From contig NC_051088.1 of the NCBI RefSeq assembly GCF_901709675.1, positions 16,792,193-16,856,192 of the forward strand: a DNA stretch of 64,000 bases. The letters run 5' to 3'. Source of the DNA: Syngnathus acus (Eukaryota; Chordata; Actinopteri; Syngnathiformes; Syngnathidae). The notes under the pieces were generated by a model. That model saw only the letters and a list, made by a program, of their open reading frames with translations. It ran no database searches and was not told the origin of the DNA. This document shows, piece by piece, positions 49,991 through 61,149 of the stretch; the stretch's first letter is position 1; each line of letters starts with the position of its first letter. Both the position numbers and the translations under genes were made by a program.

Positions 49991-50039
49991 GGGGGCGGGT
50001 AAAGCAGATTTCTGCTATGACATCACTTTTCCTCAACCC

Positions 50040-50160
50040 AAACACGCCACACAAGAGCGACGAGGAGGAGGAGAAGAAATGAATCCAGCAGCAGCAGCAG
50101 CCGCCGAAGGAAATTCTCCATTTCAGCCAAGCCGGCGTCGAGGACCTCCAAGAAAATGAG
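50040..50160 (+). promoter_or_regulatory. Candidate untranslated first exon (nckap5l or another transcript) with a short uORF
   Basis: A GA-rich and (CAG)n-rich stretch ends in a strong splice donor (ATGAG followed by GTAAGCGCG) at 50160. The only ATG frame, 50079-50159, encodes 26 residues with a polyalanine run and stops two bases before the donor, so it would be an upstream ORF. Position and orientation suit a distal first exon of nckap5l, but the link to the exons 9-13 kb downstream is inference. Confidence 0.35.
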
Positions 50161-50969
50161 GTAAGCGCGTTTTCTCCATGTCGTTATCGGGGTCGGGGAC
50201 TCAGAAAGGCCGGGCGGTGGCGTTTGGAGTTGGTGTGGACTGCGGAGAAGGCTTCGCTTGGCTTGGCTTGCTTTGGCTGCCGTCTGTCGCAGCCAAGCAG
50301 GCCGAGCAAGGGCGGTGTAGTTTGGAAATGGAAATGGGAATGAGAGGGCCTGCCTCCCTGCATGCTTGCTGCTGGAGCCCCCGGCCCGGCATTTGGGGTC
50401 TTGGGTTCCCTTTTTTCCTCCTTTTGGGCGGCAGCCATACGTCGTGGAGGATTGTCAGCGCACGGTTTGAAGCAGAAATTGGAGAAGTTGCCTCTCACTT
50501 GGAATTGGTCACATATTGGACTCATTGAAAATCATGATCAAGCACAATGGGTCACAAAATGACAGGCGCAGAAACTATGCAGGTTAGGCTTTTGCATTGG
50601 GGTGCCAGACCCATGTTCAAATCTGAAATCGGAGTGTATTTATTTATTTATAACTATTATTGTCAAGGTTAACAGATAACACACACTATAACAGAAATTG
50701 TCCCGAGATTGGGCCCTCACTCATAATTGGTATTAGGTAGGGAAAAACGACAACATGCCCATACACAAGGGATCTTTATCTAGCAAGGTCCAAGACTCTC
50801 CATCTTTTTTTTTTTTTTTTTAAAGATAGGAGTCCATTGAGTATATTTGAGGTTTTTTTTGTAGGTGGTTCAGGCTTAAACCAGGTAACTTATATTCTTC
50901 ATCTTTAAGAGTGAATGGGACAAAAAAAATCATGGGACAAACCACGAGGAAATGAAAATGTTAAAGAAC

Positions 50970-51080
50970 CTAGTGCAGGGGTGTCCAGATGTTGAGAGGG
51001 CCAGATTTGGTTCGAGTAAACTGTGTGTGGGGGGATGACCTCTTAGCGTCCAATTTCTTTAATATTTCACAAACTAGTTT
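50970..51080. mobile_element. hAT-like element terminal fragment
   Basis: GTGCAGGGGTGTCCAGATGT followed by GAGGGCCAGATTTGG matches the typical left end of teleost hAT elements (CAGGGGTGTCCA, then a GGGCCAGA-type stretch). The right end and target-site duplication were not located. Confidence 0.45.
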
Positions 51081-51954
51081 GCATGTTTCATCAGGTACTG
51101 CTTCTTGATGTTAAATTCCTTGAAAAGAACCAGTTTCTTATCAAACTAGGCGGACAGTTGTTTTGTATTTTTGTGGAACAAAATATGCCAATTTCCACTT
51201 GTCCTGGAAGCGACTTTTCTCTCCAGCTTAGATATGGGCTGGAAAGAACCACACAAGGGTCAAGCAGGTTCAGTGTGACACCTAACACAACTTTGAGAAT
51301 GGTGTCTTCATTTTTCCAAAGCAGCCACGGGCTCAGCCACAGGTCTGCTGCCATCTTCTGGTTAAATTTTGGCCGCATTTGACCCGACTTTGGACATGTC
51401 CGATCTAGGAGAAGGTTCATTTTAAGAAGCTTTTCTATCATGCCTTTGACATCAGTCCCCAAAAATGTGGGTTTCAAAATTCTTCCAACATTTGTTACTA
51501 ATCCCCAGAGGTGGGCATGTTACTAAAGTTTGCCGGTCCGTCAATCTTATTTTTCAGCTGCCGGGGCAACGTCATCGTTCGTTTTTGTCAAGTTTCAAAT
51601 CAATTCTGTAAAAGTGAGTCGCAATATGGCAGTTGCAGACTACAGTTGAAAAGTACACCTTTCAGTCATACAATACACGTGACATTTTGCTCACAGAGGA
51701 AGAGTGAAAAGAAGGAAATCCGCTTGCACAAGTTTGGTGCTCGTGCAAAAGGAACTCTGCATTGCATGTTTGGTTTTCAAATCGACACAAATTCTATCTG
51801 CCCGGAAAGCAAAAACAAGGCCAACCATTTGATGTTTTAGGACGGACCACAATATTCATTTTTTGAACTTTTCTCCATGCAGGTAAGGCATTTTGACAAC
51901 AGATTATCAAGCACAATGGACAGTGTTAAAAAAGCCTTTTAAATAAGGATTGAT

Positions 51955-52290
51955 TGGGGTTTTAAATTAGGGAAACCAAACTCATTAAGTGAGCCATCTC
52001 GGGTTAGGGTTTCAGCTTGGTTAAGGTTTTAAACAAGGCTCAGGGTTTCAAATTAGGGAGTCGTGTCTGGCTTAGGGTTTTCAAGCAAGGCTCAGGGGTT
52101 TCAAAGATAAAGCCCAGGTTATGGTTTCAAAGTGAGGAGGATTCAAGGTTAAAAGCGCTCTTTCAAACCAGAGTTAGTTTCAAAGTAAGCTTTAAAGCCA
52201 GAGTCAGGCTTCAAATGATATTCTCAAGACAGAGTTAGGCTTTCAAATTTTTGTATCAAAACCGGGGTTAGGATTTCAAAGGCTTTTAAG
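51955..52290. repeat. Degenerate minisatellite, GGGTTTCAAA-type units
   Basis: Around ten diverged units of roughly 25-35 bases built around GGGTTAGGGTTTCAAA or CTCAGGGTTTCAAATTAGGG. Units vary in length and sequence, implying an old array. It has no coding capacity beyond a low-complexity frame. Confidence 0.65.
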
Positions 52291-53359
52291 TTTATGAGTG
52301 AGAACAATATCAACATGCCAAGCTGTTGTGTGTACCGCTATTCGAAAGGGGTTCATTTTTCCATCTGAATGAAACCGGCTATTTCCAAAACATCCTGTGC
52401 CTGCATTAAACACTCAGACTGGATTGGGGACATTCTCATTGCTCATTCAGAACTGGCATACTATATACACACATATAGCACGTATGAATGTACCCTGCTG
52501 TCATTTCTGCATTATTCCTGCTTATATCATTGTTGTTTACAAACATAGAAATGGGTTGATACAGCAAATTTTGCCTGAGTCAAAAGTGCTGCAAAAACAA
52601 CCCACAAGCCTAAATTACAAGCCCAGTCATTGGTAAAACACAAAGTCAGTCACAACACCAATACATCACCACAACACAACCAGCAAAACTGAATCCACTT
52701 GTGTCCATTGACCCCCAAGAAGGGCACAGCTCATTGAAGGCAAACCGGCTTCTGCTGAAGACGACAACTCCTTTCAGCTTAAAACAGGGTGTTGTTATTT
52801 TCAGGCGCTTGCTTTTAATTGTTTGTGTGGCGATCCATCAGTGTGTTTATGTTGTTGTGTTGCTAAGCTGACAAAGCGGGTGTTAACATGTGCTAAGTGT
52901 TTTTTATTTGTTTGTTGGAGGCGGATGTCTAAGCGAGGGGCTCGCTCCCAATGGCGCTATTTGACACAGCTCTTCCAAATGGTACCGCATGACATCAGCG
53001 CAGGCGAGCGAGCGAGCGGGCGACTTTATTGGCCGGCGCTTGTCGCTTGTGTCGGCGGCTAATTGCTGCCAGATGTGCCGCGCGCCACATTGCCTTCTTG
53101 GTGGCTGCTGCACACAACTGCAAAAGTGGGAGGAGTGAAACGAAGCGTACAGTCACCCTTTTGTCGAGTTCTTGCTCTTCTTTTCTTGACTGACCCTTTG
53201 TTCTCCGTTTTGTTTGTTTGTGTTTTTTACTGCTTAATGTCACAATGAGAAGTTTGCTGCTTTGAAATGCTCGCAAGCAACAACGTATAAATACTTGAAT
53301 ATAGAATTGTTGAACTAAGTATCGGTTTTAGTATCGTACCATGAATTTTAGTTCGACAC

Positions 53360-53592
53360 CCTGAACCGCTTGCCAGCCGATTCCAGAGTACACAGAGACG
53401 AACAACCAGCACTCGCACTCACACCTAAGGGCAATTTGGAGTGCTCAATCGGCCTACCAAGCATGTTTTTGGGATGTGGGAGGAAACTGTAGAAAACCCA
53501 CGCAGGCACAGGGAAAACATGCAAACATGCAACGGAGGCGGAATCGAACCCGCACCCTCTGAACTGTGAAGCGGACGTGCTAATCAGTGCGC
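53360..53592 (-). mobile_element. tRNA-derived SINE, inserted in antisense
   Basis: Read on the minus strand: an A-box-like TTAGCACGTCCGCTTCACAG, then a B-box GGTTCGATTCC (plus-strand complement at about 53548-53558), then the widely dispersed teleost body (CCTGCGTGGGTTTTCT, CATCCCAAAAACATGCTTGG, CCAAATTGCCCTTAGGTGTG). This is the standard order head-body for this teleost SINE/LINE-tail repeat. The copy is fairly well preserved but has a small internal deletion in the GTACCCGGAG region. No coding function. Confidence 0.75.
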
Positions 53593-54389
53593 CTGATCAG
53601 TGTAACTATATGTTACATATTACCTTTAGCCCAATGGTGCTCTAATTTCTTAATGGTCCTTATAAAATATGAGTTACTTTGGTGGCTATTTTCCAAGTCT
53701 TTGTCACATTTTTTTAATTAATGCAAAAAACAACTTTCAAGTTGTTTAGCTCTCAGCTATTATTCCACTGCTTTTTACTGATGTCTTGAGTTTTTGCCAT
53801 GGTATTGTCTCCATACCTGTCTCGAGGTATTTTATCAAAGGCAAAACTTTGGTATTTCAACATCAGTTGATATAATCCGTCGGGCCCTACAATGGGCCAT
53901 CTTGTAAAAAATGCAGTTACTCCTCCCAGCAGTTGTTGATCATCAATAGTCTTGTCCAATGCAAATCAAGAGAGCTACTGAAATAATCAGCAAAGTCCTG
54001 AAGGGTTCATATGGCCTTGTGAGAAGAAAGATCCACGGGGCATTATGGGGTCCTTTGTGAAGTTGGCAGGGGGTGCAAATGGCTTTGCCAAGCTTCTCAT
54101 GGACCAGGATTTTGTGTGTTGTGCACGTGTTGTGCATGCATGGCCACACTTTGAAGATGGGATTCTTCCTTATCAACCCATTATCAGGCAGTCCCTCTAT
54201 GGCCCCTCCACCCTGCTCCAAGGCGTTCCCGCTCTCGCACACTCAAAGTGCCTGCACCACCAGCATTAGCATCACCAAATATTGACGCTACCTTGTTTGG
54301 TGGCTCAAAGAACCATATCTCTACTCATCATTCTCCATGGAAATAATGGAAATGCACTTCATCCATTGAAACCCACTAAAAACACCCAT

Positions 54390-54475
54390 AATAAAGATAA
54401 CCCTAATTTGAAACCCCAAACCTAATTTGAAATTCTATTCCCAAACCCTGTCAACCCTATCAAATTATTTCTCTA
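54390..54475. repeat. Inverted copy of the GGGTTTCAAA minisatellite
   Basis: AACCCTAATTTGAAACCCC, AACCTAATTTGAAATTC and CCAAACCCTGTCAACCC are reverse-complement versions of the units in the array at 51955-52290. Only about three units remain. Confidence 0.55.
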
Positions 54476-57400
54476 TTTCATAAAAAGAAGGTCCTGTGTT
54501 GCAGTGTTTCATGAATTTATTTTATCTGTCAAACATGACATTAAAAAAAGTAAATAGCCTATTTTGAAGTGACGCTTAGAATGCACTGATTTAGTTTTTG
54601 TGTTGTTTTCAAATGTCGTGTGTAACAGCGATTGTGTAAACGTGTAACAAATTGTGTTGCGTGCATGTTGCTTCATCCTTGCAGCTGTTTTCCACCAAGC
54701 TTCCCACTTCCTCTTTTCTCTTAACTTTGTCACTCTCAAACGATTCAGTTGCTAAATCGTGTTCATCACACACACACACGAAATTGGCCACAAATAACTT
54801 CTCCGACTCCCAAACACATGCAAAATGGTCTTCCTTAGTGCATTTTATTTGGATGTGCTTGGAAATAGCTTGTTACTGAGGAACTTTTACAACCCACTTT
54901 CTAGTTGCCCCCAAGCGTCTCCCATGAGGTGCTTATTGAGCTTCTGGAGCAAACGTCTCCTTATGACTTGGGATTGTGTAGCATAAGTCGCTGCTCAACG
55001 ACTGGGCTGTGGGAGAGGAAATTTCTGCTCAGATAAGCCGACAAGTCTTGCATGTCCAAACTTTATGACTTTATTCATGTGCAAATTTGGACTTCCGAGA
55101 GCCATAACCAGAAGCTTCAGTTTTTATTTATTTTCTACAGTAGAACAAATCCATCAGTGTTGATAAAAATATACTAAAAACATGGGGCCTTGAAATATCA
55201 AATTTGTTCCATGACATGGTTTTAACTCGACTCTTATCTCCAATCATCTTTCCCCATTGTAAATGCTCAGAATCCATTTCAGCATCCTCAAGAAAACAAC
55301 TAAATTGTGTGACTTAATGAAGGAAGTAGCGCTCTGCAATATTAAAACACAACACAACTGACATGATTCAAAAGAATGGAAAGCGTTAAACAGGTTGAAT
55401 GGACATTGTGCTGCTCCTTCTGGTGTCTGCACCTTGGCCACCAGGGGGCAATATCATGCCAACATTTGACTATAAATGTCAGTCAGTCCTCAGTAACCCA
55501 CATTAGTATTAGTGTTTTGTTTGTAGGTGATAAAGAATATATGCTTGTGTGTATTTATATGAGAGTTGTACATCAGTCTATTTGTAAAATATATATAATA
55601 ATTGCAACTTGCCGTATTTCATCATGAATATACAGAGCCGGTAGCGCTTCTGACAGGGCCACCACAACTTAGTTGAAAAAGACACAAGTGGGACTGTTGA
55701 TGTCAGCAGGTAGTCAGTCGATTTTCGGCCACCTGGAACTATCCTGGCGCCTGATGTTTGAAAAGGCCGATACTGTATAAGATGAATGAATGGAGGGTCA
55801 CGTACCTGAAAGCTCATGTGTGTGTTTCACACAGCCACTGACAACGACTTCCGACTGAGTTGAAAATGTAAAGCAAGCAAGATAGTAGGCGCTTCTGAAG
55901 CGTAGATATCACAGCGGTGGACCTTGCATCTCTCAACGGTGACCCAGGAGGACGAAAAGATGACCGGAGGGTTCTCTCTGCGCCATTAGCGTCCATTATA
56001 GTGTCGGCGCCTCAATGGGCGTTTGCACCCCGCAAGTGTGATTTACAGCCGGAATTTAGGATGACGCGTCCCATTCCGTGGCTAGCACAAACCGTTCATA
56101 TGAACCATCTGCTGCTGACGCACCGTTGCGTCTTTTGTCTGCGCACAGGGTGCAGCTATTGATTTGATTCTTATTGATTTGACCCGCTGCTAATTTTTCA
56201 GATAATGGATGCCTGATTTTGTCCTTTCTTGATCTCGAGTCATTCTATATGATAAAAGACAGTCTGGTATTGGCTGTGTTCAATGGTTGTGCAACTTTTG
56301 TGCGACTGTTGAGCATCATTTGACAATCGGGTGTAGCTGATTCAGAAGTTCTATAATCAGAGTACAGATATGTCCACGGCAGGGTATTGTTAAAAGCTTC
56401 ACAAGTCGATTCAATTGTATTTCTTCAGATTGTAATTCAGGCATGCTGTGAGTGAGTGTGCTGTTGTGGTACGACGCTTCCCTCTCTCACATGTCACTTC
56501 CTGGTGCAGAAGTTGTCCACGTGTACGGGACTCTTCGTGGTCGTCTTCTTCCTTCTGCCTGCCCCTCGGTGTGCGTAACAATGAGCTTGTCAAGCAGTCA
56601 GCGCGGCGTCCTGACTAAAGGCCGGGATGGCAGAGCGTGTGACAAAAGGCCTTTTATCTCCACAGTCATCCACGGTGGCCTGCGTTGGCTCGGGGGCTCG
56701 GAGAGGACCATGTGAGCGCCTCTCAAGCTGGGCCCGTTGAGGCCCAGATCCTCAGGAGGGAATTCCCTCAGTGGCCCATTCAGCCCATAAGCATGTCGCT
56801 ATGCATTAGTGTGCAACAATCCTCCATTCACATCTTTTCAAGTCGCTGCTCTAACTCAATCACGAGATTTGCAGCAACAATAAGAGTAAGAAGACACTGT
56901 CAGTGGTGGCAAAATGCTGTGTGGTAACATTGGCCACACCAACCCTTGGACCTCGATAGTTCTAGAAAGAAAGGAGTCAATGATAGCAAAAGCAGTAACT
57001 GAAATCTAAAATCAAAGTCCACGTAGACGCTGCGGTGCCTATCCGAAAACGAGTTACTTTAAGTTTGACAAATTTCTTGTGTTCCCATAATTTTGGTCTC
57101 GTCTTGTATTCGCCAAAATGATGGCCCTGGTTTATTTTCATGTATGGAGCCATGTTGGGAATGGATGTGATGTCAAGGGCCGTCCCTCCCTTGCACCCAC
57201 CACTTGCTATGGAGTGATAGGCCAAATCATTTGGCCAAATCGTGAGGTGACCCTAATAAGCCGCCGTTAGGGAGGAGGAGAGGCAGGCCAAGAGCGAGTG
57301 CATCAGGCTCGCCTGCTTTGTCATTTGACATTGAGAAATCAAATGTATTTATTTATTTACTTTCCATCAGTACTGATAGAGAAGAATGACGCAGATTTGT

Positions 57401-58469
57401 CCAAGATGGCTCTCAACGCCGCGGCATCACGCGTCTCCTTCAACTCTCCTCCTTTCAGGCAATTTAGCTGCGCCCAGGACGTTTTGACAAATTCCGAGCG
57501 CCATTATAAGATTGCTTTAAAACAAGTGCACCACAAAATACATTTGGATCTAGTTTTACTTGATAAACCATATCCTATATTTTTCCTTCTGAGCTCCACA
57601 TGTACACTTTAAGTGTAGTAGTGCATCCTCGTCATGCATCAGTAGCCAAGAAGTAGCTCTCGCGTTCCAAAAGGTTTGCTAGTCAGTCTCATTTTTTAGT
57701 TCTTGCTTGGTTTTCTCTCCTCATGAGACAATACCACGCAAACAACACCGGTCAGCTACTAAACAATAGCTTGGAAAAAAGGATTTACTTCAATGCAATT
57801 TCTCATGCTGTTCTTCAATTTAGCAGTGGAGCAATTGATTGAATAATTGATTCTAAAAATATTTGACAGTGACAGTCCTATTGAAAATGACTCAATGTAT
57901 ATACTATTGTATCTATTTTCCATATTTTTGGATCTGGGCTGGACTGTGCTTCCCTCCCACATTGTGCAGCTCAAACCAGCGATGTCTTCCTGTTGCCGTG
58001 GCGTCCAGTCTTCCTGTCGCACACTGACTCTTTGCGTGTGTCTTTTGAGGATGTGATGTGGCTTCATACATGGCGAGAGCGCCAACTGTGTGGTGGGCAA
58101 AATGCCTGTAACGCCATCATTCAGCCCAGACCAGTTTAGCAAATCAAAATTTGGTCATGCAGAGATCTTGCAAAAGAAGAAACATATTTTTTGGTTTGGG
58201 TTTGAAATGGCCATTTTAGTGTCATTTTGGCCATTTCCGGGCATCCAACTTGTTCTACAGACTTTGTTCAATTGCAACCAAATTTGATTTGCATTCACGA
58301 GACTAATGTTTCACAACCTTTATGGGGCAAAGGCAAATACTTTAAATGAAAAAATATGTCAAGGAGAGTCAAGCACATGAAAGTTGACTTAATTTGGTTA
58401 GTGAGGACCACATTACTTTTGCTCATCTCTATTGACTGTGTCGCTCTTTGATGATATGGCCAACTTCAC

Positions 58470-58560
58470 ATATGAAGGCCAGAGTCCAAATTTGAACCCC
58501 CTAACCTCAGGACTGCGAGGCGGATGTGCGCACCACTCATGCCGCCTCGTTGAGGATCCC
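58470..58560 (-). mobile_element. tRNA-derived SINE head, antisense
   Basis: The minus strand reads GAGTGGTGCGCACATCCGCC, then TCGCAGTCCTGAGGTTAGGG, then GGGTTCAAATTTGG: an A-box-like region and a B-box (GGTTCAAAT) spaced as in tRNA-derived SINEs. The body is truncated. Confidence 0.5.
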
Positions 58561-58739
58561 ACTGATCACAGAAGTGATCCAGAAAGACAATCCTCTTAGC
58601 ACAGAGCTTTTTTTTTTCCTCCTCATGTGCAGGAAGGATATCCTCTCTGGCTCTCTCCGCCATTCCTTTGTGCTCTCCACGGAGGGGTCTCCGCCACCGC
58701 AACCCCCTCTCTCTCTCCTTTTTTTACGGCAGCTGCGGG

Positions 58740-59125
58740 GTTAATGTTTAGCAGAGGCAGAGGCAGGAGTTGTAAGGGGGAGGGAGGAGGAGGCGGTGAG
58801 CGAGGAGCTGGGGGGCTGGTCCACAGCTGTTGTAGTAGGGAGGCTGCGCTGGCTTGGAGGAAGCCTTCCTCGCTCGTTCGCTCGTCCTGGAACAATGGGA
58901 GACGCGGCCGCCTCCGCAGACGCTCAGCTGGTGTTGGCGCCCCGCGACGGGTCTTTCCCTGAGCCGCTTGCTCGTTCTTGAGGGCGGGACAGCAGAAAGT
59001 GCGGTTGTCTCATCCCAGAAATGCGAGGTCGCGGCCTCTCTCGCCTCTTTGGTGACTTGCTTCCGTGCTGCGGTCTGGAGCTCTCTGCTGCTGACCGGAT
59101 GACAGGAAAGACGCCAGCCGCCAAG
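58740..59125 (+). promoter_or_regulatory. Candidate first exon of nckap5l, with in-frame upstream start
   Basis: GC-rich, CpG-rich stretch ending at a consensus donor (CCAAG followed by GTGAGCCG) at 59125. The ATG at 59099 opens nine codons (MTGKTPAAK) that end exactly at the donor in phase 0. Spliced to the acceptor at 63369, they run in frame into the NCKAP5L coding exon. An earlier ATG at 58895 encodes a separate 28-residue uORF that stops at 58981. The 5' edge given is approximate. Confidence 0.45.
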
Positions 59126-59282
59126 GTGAGCCGCGCGTTCAAACCGCATGGACTCAATGCACGCTTTCTCCACTAGGCTGATTTGTACTTGACATCACAC
59201 GTCAGAGGGGCGACTTTTGACGCGGAGGTAGGCTTGTTTTGGTTTACGCCAACAAATCCTTGTGAATCTGACAAGCGACTTT

Positions 59283-59288
<6 letters not shown>

Positions 59289-59364
<76 letters not shown>

Positions 59365-59379
59365 TGTATGTGTGTGTGT
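59289..59379. repeat. (TG)n microsatellite
   Basis: About 45 TG units with two TA interruptions near the right end. It starts 163 bases downstream of the candidate nckap5l exon donor. Confidence 0.95.
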
Positions 59380-60289
59380 CAAACAAAAACAAGACACATC
59401 AGCAGCAGAGATGGGCAATAATGCGTTTCCATGTGTGTGTATATGGGCAAGATTGAACCTTTCTGGAGCTCCCTTCCCCCAATTGCTCCCGCCCCCCACC
59501 AGCCCAAATATTGCTTGTGTACCATTCGTCTCGGTTGGCGTAACCAAACATCAGACAGGAAGCGGCCCCCCACTCCCTCGCCCACCCGCCCGATTCCATC
59601 TCCCCCACGTCGTCACAGCTCTTTGATATTCATCCCGAACTTGAGCGTGCAGACAATGGCGGCGCGTCTGACTTTGGCCTACATTTTCTTCCAGGGAAGA
59701 TTTTGGTTGAGTGGGAGCATTCGTCTTGTCTTATTGTTTACACGTCTTGCCGAAACACCGCAAGTGTTGGCTGCTTGCCGTTGGCGGAGGGGAAGGATGG
59801 CGGTTGACCAACAGCAGCAGCCTGCGCCAAATCCCCAAGAGTGCCACCGACATGATTTAAGGAGCTTTTGTCGCCTTGGAGTATTTTTTGCCCTCATTCC
59901 ACGAATCCCGGTCTTGTAAGACCTCCCTCCGTTTTGGGTCTTCGTCAGCAGCGGCCCTGGATAATCAATGAGGTGCCGCTTGTGATTTTGGGGTTAGAGC
60001 GTGGGCGCTCTTGTGACGACACGGCTCATAGCTCAAGGCATTGTTTTTGCCCAGTACACCAGGTGTAGCAAGGAGCCGGCCCAGATGATCTGTTCGTGTT
60101 CCGTTAAAACCCAGACTGGGAAGGCAGCTGCTCAACACCTCTAATCTCATTTCACTTTGACATGAGCTCGGAGGATCAGGCCCGGCTCGCCCGTGGACGC
60201 CTATCGGAAAGGAGGAATTAAGACGCGAGCTTGACGCCCAAACACATCACAGATGCTGATCCTGAAATGCGCTGATGTCCCACTTCGGA

Positions 60290-60380
60290 GCAGTGATGGC
60301 TCACTGGGTTAAAAAGCCAATCCCAGATAGGGTTGCCAATGGCTGGACTATTTTAGGCACAGGTTCAATTCATGACTGAA
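60290..60380 (+). mobile_element. Possible tRNA-derived SINE fragment
   Basis: TGATGGCTCACTGGGTTAAA resembles a tRNA A-box and ACAGGTTCAATTCATGAC a B-box about 65 bases further on. The spacing is longer than in a tRNA and no tRNA fold is possible. Weak evidence. Confidence 0.3.
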
Positions 60381-61066
60381 AGGTGCTTCTTTCCCACGTG
60401 AGAGCATTACAGGAAGTAAATCTACTGTCAATAAATAACAGAGTAGGTGTTCTGAACAATGAAGCAGGAAATAGTGGGGGAGCGCTGCAAACCCTAAAAA
60501 AAGATGCACAAAAAGAGGAGTAGTTATCCACTACTGAATTATTCATTCACAGTTCTCATTTGGTTTCCTGATGACTGGAGGTGAAAGGCGAGGAGGAGCA
60601 CTTGAGGAGGGGGTGTTTGGGCTTCTTGTGGTCTCCCGAGGGAGGATGCTGGGGTTCCTCTCGTCCCGGTGTGGTTGCCACTCTTAGAGCACGGCTGAGG
60701 TTGCTTTCTTCGCTATGTCACTTTCTGCTGGACCGACCTACGGACAGCCATTGATTTGTCACAACCTCTGCAGCTTATTCTTCAAGATGTTTATTTTTTT
60801 GGGCGCATGCCTCAAAGAATGAACCTCTCTGTGCTGATATACAATGGTGCCCCCATTCATGAGTTACACAGCTTACAAGGTTTTCCAGATTCAAGCCATT
60901 ACTCTGCTGCTTTCTTTCTTGAGTTGCGAGCAAAAAATGGGCAATGATGCCAGCGAAATTTCACTTTTACAAATTTTTCAACTACTTACAGATTTTTGCG
61001 ATTCACTGTCCGAGTCAATCAAGAAACAAAAAGGAATGACATTTTTTTTTTGTCTTTTCTTCTCAG

Positions 61067-61142
61067 CTTCGTGCTTCTGTTGTTGGGAGAGCGAGGCACC
61101 TGACGCCAGTGTGACACCTCAAAAGGAGAGCGGAAACCACAG
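61067..61142 (+). promoter_or_regulatory. Candidate alternative 5' exon of nckap5l
   Basis: A 76-base stretch between a good acceptor (TTTTCTTCTCAG) and a plausible donor (CCACAG followed by GTGTGTG). If included after the 59125 exon it creates an early stop, so it would be untranslated or a regulatory exon. Support is splice signals only. Confidence 0.25.
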
Positions 61143-61149
61143 GTGTGTG

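Larger units (their letters stand above)
50161..58700. other. Repeat-rich non-coding region, probably nckap5l 5' intron/intergenic
   Basis: About 8.5 kb without a recognisable gene. Contents listed separately: an hAT-like piece near 50980, degenerate GGGTTTCAAA minisatellites at 51955 and, inverted, at 54390, and antisense SINE copies near 53360 and 58485. Long T-runs occur at 50803-50821. Open frames of up to 128 codons (for example 51091-51477 on the minus strand) have no family resemblance. No tRNA, rRNA or CRISPR-like array is seen. Confidence 0.45.

Noticed and set aside
51955-52290. Interstitial telomeric repeat
   Set aside because: TTAGGG cores occur but are embedded in 25-35 base units with GTTTCAAA and are not tandem hexamers.
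59289-59379. Protein frames of alternating Cys-Val or His-Thr across the TG repeat
   Set aside because: They are translations of the dinucleotide repeat and not genes.
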